Shown in pieces: positions 24,885 to 33,026 of a DNA stretch of 64,000 nt. Numbering within the stretch: the first letter of the stretch is position 1; each line of letters opens with the position of its first letter. The translations under genes and the position numbers were made by a program. Below the pieces are notes generated by a model that made no database searches, was not told the origin of the DNA, and worked only from the letters and a program-made list of their open reading frames with translations. The stretch comes from Acidimicrobiales bacterium (lineage in GTDB: Bacteria; Actinomycetota; Acidimicrobiia; Acidimicrobiales; Aldehydirespiratoraceae), in NCBI GenBank assembly GCA_029246685.1, contig JAQWMR010000016.1:372001-436000 (forward strand), given 5' to 3'.

Positions 24885-26141
24885 TCACTCGAGCGTTGCG
24901 TAGTTCGTCGACCGGTCGTCGATCGTCGTTCCTCGCACGTCGGCCGCGCTCGCTTCCAAGGCGGCGACGTAGTCGTCCATCACTCCGGTGTTCGAGTTCG
25001 ACACGGTGGAGTGCAGCGAGTCCGGCGGGCCCTGACGGTCATGGAACCAGCCCCGCGACTCGAGCGCGTCGGCGAGCGCGAACAGGTCGATCGGGTCCTC
25101 CGCCTCCGGATCCGATGCGATCGCGACAAGGTGAAACTCGCCGTCACCGAGCACCCGGATTCCGTCGATGCTCGCCACCCCGGCCCTCATGACGTCGGCG
25201 TTGGCGAGCGTCTGGCGGGTGAGGTCGACGTAGCCGTCCACGCCCAGGTGCTGCATCACCGCCCACGCCGCAGCCATTGGTAGTCCCGACCGGGTGCCCT
25301 GCAGATTCGGTGACGCGTAGAACCCTCCGAGCCAATCGTCGAACACGAATGTCTGGTAGCGCCGGAGATCCTTGGTGCGATGGAGAATCACCGACACGCC
25401 CTTCGGGGCATACCCGAGCTTGTGGATGTCGGCTGAGATGGACGTGACACCCTCGACGCGGAAGTCCCAGTTCCCCACGTCTCGTCCGAGCCGCTCGGCG
25501 AAGGGAAGCACGAACCCGCCCATGCAGGCATCGACATGACAGTTCGCACCTGCGTCCGCGGCGAGCGCCGCGATCTCCGGGATCGGATCGACAACTCCCT
25601 GTGGATACTGCGGTGCGGAGCCCACGATCAACACCGTGTTCTCGTTGACCATCGCCGCCATCGCGTCGACGTCGACGGTCCAGTCGTCGAGGACCGGAGT
25701 CTTGTGGAGCGTCAGGCCGAAGAGGTGCGCGCCCTTGTGAAAGGCCGCGTGGGCGCTCTCGGCCACGATCATTTCGGGAGCGGTGATGCCGCGCTCCGTC
25801 TTCGCCCGCTCCCGAGCGGCCTTCACCGCGCAGAGGATGGACTCCGTCCCGCCGCTCGTGAGGAACCCCGACGCCCCGGGGCCGTTGAGCAACCCGGCCG
25901 TCCAGCTGACGACCTCCGACTGGATCTCGCCGAGAGACGGGAACGCCTTGGTGTTGAGCGCGTTCTCGTGGAGGTAGATGCGGGCTGCCCGCTCCGCGAC
26001 CTCATGGACGCCGGGACCGCCGTCGTAGACCATCCCAAACGCGCGACCGTCCTCCCACTTCACATCATCGACCCGCTTCGCCTCGAGATCGGCGATCACG
26101 TCGTCGACCTCGCGGCCGGCCTGATTGAGTTCCGCTGCCAT
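24885..26141 (-). CDS. PLP-dependent decarboxylase/sphingosine-1-phosphate-lyase-like enzyme
   Basis: A 418-residue fold-type I PLP enzyme. GFLTSGGTESILCAVKAAR binds the phosphate, HVDACMGGFVLPF contains the cofactor-pairing Asp region, and the Schiff-base Lys is in SADIHKLGYAPKG. The pattern is closest to sphingosine-1-phosphate lyase and tyrosine/glutamate decarboxylases; the S1P-lyase-like short N-terminus without a membrane helix suggests a soluble lyase. ATG at 26141 was chosen; the open frame before it is antisense to the dehalogenase gene. Confidence 0.87.
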   Translation of the reverse strand: MAAELNQAGREVDDVIADLEAKRVDDVKWEDGRAFGMVYDGGPGVHEVAERAARIYLHENALNTKAFPSLGEIQSEVVSWTAGLLNGPGASGFLTSGGTESILCAVKAARERAKTERGITAPEMIVAESAHAAFHKGAHLFGLTLHKTPVLDDWTVDVDAMAAMVNENTVLIVGSAPQYPQGVVDPIPEIAALAADAGANCHVDACMGGFVLPFAERLGRDVGNWDFRVEGVTSISADIHKLGYAPKGVSVILHRTKDLRRYQTFVFDDWLGGFYASPNLQGTRSGLPMAAAWAVMQHLGVDGYVDLTRQTLANADVMRAGVASIDGIRVLGDGEFHLVAIASDPEAEDPIDLFALADALESRGWFHDRQGPPDSLHSTVSNSNTGVMDDYVAALEASAADVRGTTIDDRSTNYATLE

Positions 26142-26177
26142 GGCGCGACCGTAGTCGCGGCGCTTACGGTCCCGGCC

Positions 26178-27119
26178 ATGAGCATTCAGACGACCGACCG
26201 AGGGGTTCCGTTCCTCCGCACGCCCGACGATCGCTTCAGCGATCTGCCGGACTTCCCCTATACGCCCAACTACGTGAGCGTCGACGGATTCCGGATGGCG
26301 TACATCGATGAAGGCCCTAGCGATGGGGCCAAGCCGACCATCCTGCTGCTGCACGGCGAGCCGACATGGTCGTACCTGTACCGCCGCATGATCCCAGCGC
26401 TCGTCGAAGCGGGTCACCGGGTCATCGCCCCCGACCTGATCGGCTTCGGACGCAGTGACAAGCCGACCGAGCGGTCCGCCTACACCTACAACGGCCACGT
26501 TGCCTGGATGCACGAGTTCCTCGACAGTCTGTTCGAGCGAGATCCCGACATCGGCCCCCTCGCCGCGTTCCTGCAGGACTGGGGCGGCCTCATCGGGCTC
26601 CGCGTCGCAGCCGAGCGACCCGAGCGGTTCGAGTATCTCTGCGCAGGGAACACAGCGCTTCCGAACGGCGAGGCCATCAGCCCGGGCTTCGATTTCTGGC
26701 TCGAGCTGTCCCAGACCATGGATCCGATGGATTGCGGCGTCTTGGTGAACAGCACGGTGGGCTCCCGCGAGCTCACCCAGGCGGAGATGAACGCGTACAA
26801 CGCTCCTTTCCCGGACGAGGCCCACCTCGCCGGCGCTCGGGAGTTCCCGTGCCTCGTCGCAATCACACCGGAGCACGGCGGTGTTGCCGAGAACCTCGCC
26901 GCCCGCGAAGTTCTCGGCGCCTGGCAGAAGCCCGTCCTCCTGCTCTGGGGCAAAGCCGACCAGGTCCTCGGCGATCTGGACACCGACCTTCGCGAGCTCA
27001 TCCCGGGCACGGCCGACCAGCCGCATCAGGACTTCGAGAACGCCGGCCACTTCATCCAGGACGATGTCGGCGCGCCGTTGGCCGAGGCGATGGTCAACTG
27101 GCTTACCGACGTGACCTAG
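26178..27119 (+). CDS. Haloalkane dehalogenase
   Basis: A 313-residue hydrolase with the haloalkane dehalogenase (HLD-I) signature set: LLLHGEPTWSYLYRRMIP (oxyanion hole with the Glu-Pro-Thr-Trp), DLIGFGRSDKP, and nucleophile elbow LQDWGGLIGLR, where Asp attacks the carbon-halogen bond and the following Trp binds halide. The catalytic His is in FENAGHFIQDD. Acts on haloalkanes in the cytoplasm, giving alcohol and halide. The natural substrate is unknown. Start ATG 26178, 36 bases from the divergent PLP gene. Confidence 0.9.
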   Translation: MSIQTTDRGVPFLRTPDDRFSDLPDFPYTPNYVSVDGFRMAYIDEGPSDGAKPTILLLHGEPTWSYLYRRMIPALVEAGHRVIAPDLIGFGRSDKPTERSAYTYNGHVAWMHEFLDSLFERDPDIGPLAAFLQDWGGLIGLRVAAERPERFEYLCAGNTALPNGEAISPGFDFWLELSQTMDPMDCGVLVNSTVGSRELTQAEMNAYNAPFPDEAHLAGAREFPCLVAITPEHGGVAENLAAREVLGAWQKPVLLLWGKADQVLGDLDTDLRELIPGTADQPHQDFENAGHFIQDDVGAPLAEAMVNWLTDVT

Positions 27120-27135
27120 GCGAGGCTGTCGCCCC

Positions 27136-28764
27136 ATGCGCCGCCTGTCGTCCCTGTTCCGTCTCCTCGCCGTGATCCTCGCCCTCGGTCTCGCAGCCGC
27201 GGCGTGCGGCAACGACAGCGGCACCACCGCCGACGACGAGTCACCGACCACGACCACCACAGCCCCGGCCGAGGATCCCGAGCCCGAGCCCGAACCCGAA
27301 CCCGAGCCGCCGACGATCGGCGACCCGATACCGACACCCAACCCGACGCTCTCGCTGCCACCAGACGAAGGGAACCCGTTCTACCAAGGGGTCGGATTCG
27401 ACCTCGGCCTCGTCGGCTACGAGCAGCACGAGTTCTTCTTCTCCGGAACGGCCCGTTCGTTCCAGCCCGCTCTCGAGCTGACCCCGGACGGGCGTTGGGC
27501 CACCGAGGTCGACGCCGAAGAGGCCGACTACAACAGTCGCCTCCTCGTCATCCGCCCGAGCGATCCGGCGGACTTCAACGGCACCGTGATCATGGAGTGG
27601 TTCAACGTGAGCGGCGGGCTCGACGCCGCGCCGAACCTGACGATGAGCCACGTGCAGCAGTTCCGAGAGGGCGCCGCCTACGTGGGCGTGTCCGCGCAGT
27701 TCCGGGGCATCGAACTCGCATCCGGCACGATCGACATCGGGTTCCCCATCTTCCTCAAGGGCATCAACCCTCCCCGCTACGAATCGCTCAACCATCCTGG
27801 CGACTCGTTCTCGTACGACATCTTCAACCAGGCGGCGCAGGCTGTACGCAGCCCCGAGGGCATCAATCCTCTGGACGGCCTCGAGGTCGAGCAGATCATC
27901 GCGACGGGCGAATCGCAGTCGGCGTTCCGCCTCACGACCTACGTCAACGGTGTCGATCCGCTCGTGCAACTCTTCGACGCGTTCCTCATCCACAGCCGCG
28001 GGGGCGGCAGCGCTGCACTGGCGCAGGATCCGCAGACGCCGGCACCCACGCCCGACCAGGTCCTGATCCGTGACGACGTTCGCGTGCCGGTCCTCACGTT
28101 CCAGACCGACACCGATCTCCTCCTGCTCGGATGGGTTCCGGATCGCCAACCGGACACGGATCGGATCGTGCTCTGGGAGGTCGCCGGTACCGCGCACGGC
28201 GACATCTACTCGATCGCGCTCGACCGCGGCCCCCAGGATGTCGGCGACAATCCGGACATCGCCGAGGTGGTCGAGATCTCGTCGCCGATCCCGGGGATCA
28301 TGGATTGCGCCGAGCCGATCAACGCCGGGCCGCAGCACTACGTGATGAACGCAGCGATCCACGCGCTCATCCGGTGGGCCGCCGGTGGCGATGCGCCACC
28401 GAGCGCACCGCGAGCGGAGGTCGTGGAAGCGGAGATCGATCCCGACGCAGAAGGCCGCCAGGCGAGCCATGCCCCGGTCACCGACGAGAACGGCAACATC
28501 CTCGGCGGCATTCGCACCGCTTGGGTCGACGTACCCATCGCCACGCTCACCGGAAACCCGCCCGCGGGCGGGTCGTTCTGCGGCCTCTTCGGCACCACGA
28601 TCTTGTTCGACGACGCAAAGCTCGCCGAGCTATATCCGGACAAGCAGACCTACGTCGATCTCGTGCAGGCCTCGCTCGATCAGTCCGTGGCCGACGGGTT
28701 CCTGATGCAGGCCGACGCCGACCTCATCCTCCAGCACGCGGCCGAGAACGAGATCGGAAACTGA
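27136..28764 (+). CDS. Secreted alpha/beta-hydrolase-domain lipoprotein
   Basis: A 542-residue exported protein. Signal MRRLSSLFRLLAVILALGL with lipobox Cys (AAAC), then a disordered linker with Thr-rich and (Glu-Pro)n repeats (27275-27310 region). The catalytic part belongs to the large alpha/beta hydrolase-domain family (Abhydrolase_10) with nucleophile motif ATGESQSAFRL, a WEVAGTAHGD His block and the conserved FLKGINPPRYESL region. Substrate unknown; related proteins are annotated only as hydrolases. It lies 16 bases after the dehalogenase gene and could be co-transcribed. Confidence 0.85.
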   Translation: MRRLSSLFRLLAVILALGLAAAACGNDSGTTADDESPTTTTTAPAEDPEPEPEPEPEPPTIGDPIPTPNPTLSLPPDEGNPFYQGVGFDLGLVGYEQHEFFFSGTARSFQPALELTPDGRWATEVDAEEADYNSRLLVIRPSDPADFNGTVIMEWFNVSGGLDAAPNLTMSHVQQFREGAAYVGVSAQFRGIELASGTIDIGFPIFLKGINPPRYESLNHPGDSFSYDIFNQAAQAVRSPEGINPLDGLEVEQIIATGESQSAFRLTTYVNGVDPLVQLFDAFLIHSRGGGSAALAQDPQTPAPTPDQVLIRDDVRVPVLTFQTDTDLLLLGWVPDRQPDTDRIVLWEVAGTAHGDIYSIALDRGPQDVGDNPDIAEVVEISSPIPGIMDCAEPINAGPQHYVMNAAIHALIRWAAGGDAPPSAPRAEVVEAEIDPDAEGRQASHAPVTDENGNILGGIRTAWVDVPIATLTGNPPAGGSFCGLFGTTILFDDAKLAELYPDKQTYVDLVQASLDQSVADGFLMQADADLILQHAAENEIGN

Positions 28765-28791
28765 TCACGCCCGCGCCGGTAGGGTCCTCGC

Positions 28792-29388
28792 GTGGCTGCG
28801 CCGCTCCCGATTCGTTTTCTGCGTTCCTACGTAGCCGTCGACGATCTTCCCCACGTCCACGCCGAGCTCGCGCTGATGGGGCGCTCGAATGTCGGTAAGT
28901 CGTCACTGCTGAACGCCCTTGCCCAGCACAAGGGCCTGGCGAAGACATCCAAGACCCCCGGCGCCACCCGGCTGATGAATGCGTTCGAGGTCGGACCATC
29001 CGATTCCGGCCGCTGGCTCATGGACCTTCCTGGCTACGGCTACGCGAAGGTCTCCAAGGCAGAGCAACGCACCTGGGCCGACATGCTCACCCGCTATGTC
29101 GAAGAGCGCGAGAACATGGTCGGGGTGTTGTTGTTGATCGACGGCGAGGTGGGACCAACCAATTTGGACCTCCAGACCGTGGAGTGGCTCGAACACCTCG
29201 AACGACCGATCCAGTTCGTCGCGACCAAGGCGGACAAGGTTCGCCCCTCCCGCAGCCAAAAGCGGCGGACAGAACTGACTGGCAAGCTGGGGGTCGAGAA
29301 GCGAGATGTTCGCTGGGTGAGTGCCGAGAAGGGCGCCGGTATACCGGAGCTCAGAAGCCTTGTCCAGGACATGCTCGGTCTCACCTGA
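28792..29388 (+). CDS. engB: Ribosome-biogenesis GTPase EngB/YihA
   Basis: A 198-residue small GTPase, required in many bacteria for assembly of the large ribosomal subunit. All motifs are visible: G1 GRSNVGKSS (~residue 33), G2 TPGAT, G3 DLPGYGYAKV, G4 TKADK and G5-like SAEKG. GTG start at 28792. Normal length. Confidence 0.95.
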   Translation: MAAPLPIRFLRSYVAVDDLPHVHAELALMGRSNVGKSSLLNALAQHKGLAKTSKTPGATRLMNAFEVGPSDSGRWLMDLPGYGYAKVSKAEQRTWADMLTRYVEERENMVGVLLLIDGEVGPTNLDLQTVEWLEHLERPIQFVATKADKVRPSRSQKRRTELTGKLGVEKRDVRWVSAEKGAGIPELRSLVQDMLGLT

Positions 29389-29405
29389 CCGCCCGGAGGC
29401 ACCCG

Positions 29406-30287
29406 ATGATCGACCAGCAACCGTTCGGCCCCACGCAGCACATGAGTTCGCGGGTGATCTTCGGCGCTGCGGCCCTCGGCGGCATGAGCCAAGAACGAGC
29501 CAACGACACGCTGGCCACCGTCATGGAGTTCGGCGTGAACCACATCGACACTGCCGCGAGTTATGGCGCCTCCGAAGACCGGCTCGCCCCCTTCCTCGCG
29601 GACCACCGCGCCGACGTCTTCCTTGCCACGAAGACCGGCGATCGAAGCGGCGACGATGCCCGGGCGAGCCTCGAACGCAGCCTCGAACGAATGGGCGTGG
29701 GCCACGTCGATATGGTGCAGCTGCACAACCTCGTCGAGGAAGAGGACTGGCGTGACGCGTTCTCCCCCGGCGGCGCCGTACAGGCCCTGTTCAAGGCCCG
29801 CGACGAAGGGCTGTGTCGTCACGTCGGCGTCACGGGCCACGGACTCCGCATCCCTCGGATGCACCTGCGCAGCCTGGCCGAGGCACCGTTCGCGTCCGTG
29901 CTGTTCCCGTGGAACCACTCGCTCGCCGAGATCGACGACTACGTCGCCGACGTCGCCCTCCTCCGAGAGCTCTGTGCCACCAGCGGAGTCGCGATGCAGA
30001 CGATCAAGTCGATCGCCCGGCGGCGTTGGCAGGACCCGGAGGCGCGCCGCTTCAGTTGGTACGAGCCGATCGACGATGCGTCGGCGCGGGTACGGGCGCT
30101 CGAGTTCGTGCTCGGCGAGGACGACTTCTTCCTCAACACGTCGAGCGACGCCCGGCTGCTTCTCGAAGCGTTGGAACTCGCGTCAGGCCCGAGGACCGCT
30201 CCCGGTGCCGACGACCTCGCGCGCGACCGCGCCGAACACGGAATCGAGGCGCTGTTCGACGGGGAGCGTTTCGAAGCGGTCGGCTAG
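29406..30287 (+). CDS. Aldo/keto reductase family protein
   Basis: A 293-residue TIM-barrel oxidoreductase. FGVNHIDTAASYGASEDRL carries the catalytic Asp and Tyr, DVFLATKTGDRSGDDARASL the Lys, and HVDMVQLHNL the His. The C-terminal cofactor segment is shorter and less conserved than in classical AKRs. Starts 18 bases after engB and may be in the same transcript. Substrate unknown. Confidence 0.85.
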   Translation: MIDQQPFGPTQHMSSRVIFGAAALGGMSQERANDTLATVMEFGVNHIDTAASYGASEDRLAPFLADHRADVFLATKTGDRSGDDARASLERSLERMGVGHVDMVQLHNLVEEEDWRDAFSPGGAVQALFKARDEGLCRHVGVTGHGLRIPRMHLRSLAEAPFASVLFPWNHSLAEIDDYVADVALLRELCATSGVAMQTIKSIARRRWQDPEARRFSWYEPIDDASARVRALEFVLGEDDFFLNTSSDARLLLEALELASGPRTAPGADDLARDRAEHGIEALFDGERFEAVG

Positions 30288-30302
30288 CGGCCGACCGGAG
30301 TT

Positions 30303-30578
30303 TCAGTCGACGCTGATCTGGGCCATCAGGTTGGCCCGTTCCTCGTCGAACGTGTCGAGGTCCATCTGACCGTCGTCGTACCGGCGGTGCAGGTCGGCCA
30401 CCTTCTCCATGACCTGGTCGTTGGAGAGCTTGGGACCGTCGTCGATGATCTCGTCATCGAGTTCGTCGTCATCGAGCTCGTCGTCCTTCTCGAGCTTCTT
30501 CTCGCGTTTTGCCTGCGCCTTGGCCTTTTTGGCCATGTCACGCTGACGCTTCGCGAAGCTGGATCGTCCTGTCGCCAT
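30303..30578 (-). CDS. Small highly charged protein (91 residues)
   Basis: Starts MATGRSSFAKRQRDMAKKAK behind a very strong GGAGGAGGA ribosome site (30593-30585). A lysine-rich N-terminal part is followed by an acidic stretch (ELDDDELDDEII) and a C-terminal helix (VADLHRRYDDGQMDLDTFDE). No family recognised; the basic-then-acidic layout resembles small nucleic-acid or ribosome-associated proteins. Confidence 0.75.
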   Translation of the reverse strand: MATGRSSFAKRQRDMAKKAKAQAKREKKLEKDDELDDDELDDEIIDDGPKLSNDQVMEKVADLHRRYDDGQMDLDTFDEERANLMAQISVD

Positions 30579-30629
30579 GACTGGTCCTCCTCCTCGAGCC
30601 GAACGACCATCGATTGTTGCCGACCACCG

Positions 30630-30652
30630 ATGGTACGGGGGTGACCCCCCAT
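30630..30652. repeat. G/C-rich inverted repeat in a divergent promoter region
   Basis: In the 176-base gap between the charged-protein gene (minus, starts 30578) and the FKBP gene (plus, starts 30755), ATGG and GGGGG pair with CCCCC and CCAT across a short TGA loop. It could be an operator or a weak hairpin. It resembles, but does not match, the GTC(T/A)GAC palindromes elsewhere in the window. No other feature seen in this gap. Confidence 0.35.
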
Positions 30653-30754
30653 CCCCAACGTGGCTCGCTCTTGCGGCATACATGGCCTGATCAGCCATTT
30701 TGACGCGGCCGTCGATCTGAAAGCTGCCTCGGGTCCCGACTAGCGTTCGGACCC

Positions 30755-31132
30755 ATGAGCACTGATGAGAAGCCCAGCGTCTCCGTTCCGGGCGGCGACC
30801 CACCCGACACCCTCCAGATCGAGGACCTCGTGGAGGGCGACGGCACCGAGGCCGCCGCCGGGATGATGGCCACCGTCGACTATGTCGGTGTGTCGTGGTC
30901 GACCGGTGCCGAGTTCGACGCCTCCTGGAATCGCAACGACACGTTCGCCTTCAACCTCGGCGGTGGCGAAGTCATCCAGGGCTGGGACCAGGGCGTCCAG
31001 GGCATGAAGGTAGGGGGACGTCGCCAGCTGACGATCCCGCCCGACATGGGCTACGGCCAGTTCGGCGCCGGTGGCGTCATCGGCCCCAACGAAACACTCA
31101 TCTTCGTCGTCGATCTTCGCCGGGTCGGCTGA
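30755..31132 (+). CDS. FKBP-type peptidyl-prolyl isomerase
   Basis: A 125-residue cytoplasmic FKBP. The core motifs are present: VDYVGVSWSTGAEFDAS, GGGEVIQGWDQGVQGMKVGG and IPPDMGYGQFGAGGVIGPNE, leading to L-I-F-V-V-D-L. No signal peptide. It folds proteins by proline isomerisation. P450 gene follows 14 bases downstream. Confidence 0.93.
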   Translation: MSTDEKPSVSVPGGDPPDTLQIEDLVEGDGTEAAAGMMATVDYVGVSWSTGAEFDASWNRNDTFAFNLGGGEVIQGWDQGVQGMKVGGRRQLTIPPDMGYGQFGAGGVIGPNETLIFVVDLRRVG

Positions 31133-31146
31133 AAGGAACCAGCGAC

Positions 31147-32340
31147 ATGGATCACGCACTCCACCGCGGAGAAACCTACGTCGACAGTCCGCCCCACGAT
31201 CTGTTCACTCGCTTACGCCGCGAGGAGCCCGTTGTGTGGCAGGAAATGGACGGCGAACCCGGCTACTGGGCCGTGCTGCGTCACGCCGATGTGGTCCACG
31301 TCGCGAAGAACTCCGACGTCTTCTCGGCGACCGAGGGTGGCGTCGTGATCGAGAACCTCGAGCCAGCTGGCCTCGAACAGATGCGGGACATGCTCCTCGC
31401 CATGGATCCTCCACGGCACACCGCCTACCGGCGACCGCTGGCCCCGGAGTTCAAAGCCCGCGTCATCGCCGAGATGGAGGGCCGAATCCGCACCATCACC
31501 CGCGAGATTCTGGATCGGACCGATGCGCTCGGCTCCGACATCGAGTTCGTCCACGACGTCTGCGCGCATCTTCCCAGCCAGGTCATCGGCGAGTTGATGG
31601 GGCTGCCCCGCGAGGATTGGGCCGCGATTCACGCGATGGCCGAACAGAACAGCGGCGGGCAGGACCCCGACATCGCGGATGAGGCCGAGCGCGGCGGCTC
31701 GAGCGTCGACATGGCGATGTACGGCATCGCCTTTGCCGGCAAGCGGCGGGAGATGCCCGTGCAGGGCGATCTCACGGATCTGCTGCTCGGCGACGAGTTC
31801 GACGGCAAGCAGATGACCGACATCGACTTCGGTCGGTTCTTCGTGCAGCTTGTGACCGCTGGCAACGACACCACCCGCACGATGCTCTCGGGCGGGCTCC
31901 ACGCGCTCCTCGAGCATCCGGAGCAGATGCAGATGTTGCGCGAGGACTCGTCGTTGATCCCCTCGGCGGTCGAGGAAATCCTGCGGTGGGCGAACCCGCT
32001 GCACTACTTCCGGCGCACCGCCATGGCGGATGTCGAGCTGGGCGGCGCCGCGATCAAGACCGGCGACAAGGTCGCCATGATCTACACCTCCGCGAACCGT
32101 GATGAGGACGTCTTCGAGGACTCGCAGCAGTTCGACATCACACGCGACCCGAATCACCATCTTTCGTTCGGCATCGCCACCCACTTCTGTTTGGGCGTGC
32201 ACCTGGCTCGGCTCGAAGGCCGGATCTTCTTCGAGGAAGTGCTCGCTCGCTGGCCGTCGATCGAGCTGAACGGCGTGCCGAAGCGTCAGCAGTCGAACCT
32301 GAACAACTCGCTGAAGAAGCTGCCGGTCCGCGTCGGGTGA
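31147..32340 (+). CDS. Cytochrome P450
   Basis: A 397-residue bacterial (class I) P450. Oxygen-binding I helix LVTAGNDTTRTML, K-helix ExxR in AVEEILRW, and the haem Cys loop LSFGIATHFCLGVHLARLE are all intact. The N-terminal MDPPRHTAYRRPLAPEF is typical. Substrate not identified; the sequence class is similar to steroid/fatty-acid P450s of actinobacteria. No ferredoxin gene is adjacent. The stop overlaps the GTG of the RDD gene (GTGA). Confidence 0.93.
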   Translation: MDHALHRGETYVDSPPHDLFTRLRREEPVVWQEMDGEPGYWAVLRHADVVHVAKNSDVFSATEGGVVIENLEPAGLEQMRDMLLAMDPPRHTAYRRPLAPEFKARVIAEMEGRIRTITREILDRTDALGSDIEFVHDVCAHLPSQVIGELMGLPREDWAAIHAMAEQNSGGQDPDIADEAERGGSSVDMAMYGIAFAGKRREMPVQGDLTDLLLGDEFDGKQMTDIDFGRFFVQLVTAGNDTTRTMLSGGLHALLEHPEQMQMLREDSSLIPSAVEEILRWANPLHYFRRTAMADVELGGAAIKTGDKVAMIYTSANRDEDVFEDSQQFDITRDPNHHLSFGIATHFCLGVHLARLEGRIFFEEVLARWPSIELNGVPKRQQSNLNNSLKKLPVRVG

Positions 32341-32945
32341 GAGACACCACCGCGGGGCCGGGCTACTACCCCGCGCAAGGCGATCCTCCGGGCACGGTGC
32401 GCTATTGGAGCGGCGAGCAGTGGGTCGGAGATCCAGTCCCCGAGACGTCCGGCTATGTGCCGCCTACGAACATTGTCGACAAGCCGTACGCAGGCCTGAG
32501 AATCCGGATCGGCGCTGCGCTCATCGACGGCGTGGCGGCGAACATCGTCGTGGCGCCGGTCCTGTGGCCCGAGCTTCGCGACGCGTTCGAGGCAAACATT
32601 CAGTCCGCGTCACCGACGTTCGACTTCTCCATCTCGCCGGCTCTGGTGGCCCTCAGCCTCGGCTGGACGTTGGTGACTTGGCTCATGATCAGCCGATTCG
32701 GCGGAAGCGTGGGCAAGCTGACGCTGGGCCTGCGAGTTACGCACGAGGACGGCGAGACGACACCGCCGGGTTACACAAAGGGGGCGATGCGCTCGATTCC
32801 CGACGTGGTCAGCCTCATCCCGTTGCCCGGCTCGGTCGTCGTCCTCGGATTCACGATTTCGAGCCTCGTCTGGGTGTCGACCGATCCGGAGCGGCGCAGC
32901 GCCTACGATCGCATCGCCGGAACGCGATCGCCATCGGCGGGATGA
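32337..32945 (+). CDS. RDD-family membrane protein with N-terminal DUF2510-like motif
   Basis: A 202-residue protein. The N-terminus G-P-G-Y-Y-P-A-Q-G-D then VRYWSGEQW is a DUF2510-like motif; the RDD domain starts at PYAGLRIRIGAALIDGV and has about three membrane segments, with the final R-R-S-A-Y-D-R-I-A-G-T element. Function unknown (RDD proteins are proposed transporters). Starts inside the P450 stop codon. Confidence 0.82.
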   Translation: MRDTTAGPGYYPAQGDPPGTVRYWSGEQWVGDPVPETSGYVPPTNIVDKPYAGLRIRIGAALIDGVAANIVVAPVLWPELRDAFEANIQSASPTFDFSISPALVALSLGWTLVTWLMISRFGGSVGKLTLGLRVTHEDGETTPPGYTKGAMRSIPDVVSLIPLPGSVVVLGFTISSLVWVSTDPERRSAYDRIAGTRSPSAG

Positions 32946-33019
32946 TCATGATCTCCAACGACGCGCAGAACCGCAGCCCGTTCGACCGGGTCGCCAGCAC
33001 GACCGTCGTTCGTAAGTAG
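32942..33019 (+). pseudogene. Orphan second RDD C-terminal tail (25 codons)
   Basis: Overlapping the RDD stop (TGATGA) is a 25-codon frame ending SPFDRVASTTVVRK, which has the same shape as the normal RDD C-terminus (N/R-S-x-F/Y-D-R-V-A-G-T). It looks like the tail of a second RDD gene left by a tandem duplication and deletion, or the genuine C-terminus displaced by a frameshift. Confidence 0.4.
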
Positions 33020-33026
33020 TCGCTGC

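Noticed and set aside
24885..27341. An 818-codon minus-strand open frame
   Set aside because: The PLP enzyme starts at 26141; the upstream part is antisense to the haloalkane dehalogenase and lipoprotein genes.
19544..28764. A natural-product gene cluster
   Set aside because: No PKS, NRPS, terpene or RiPP core enzyme, and no carrier protein found; only scattered tailoring-like enzymes.
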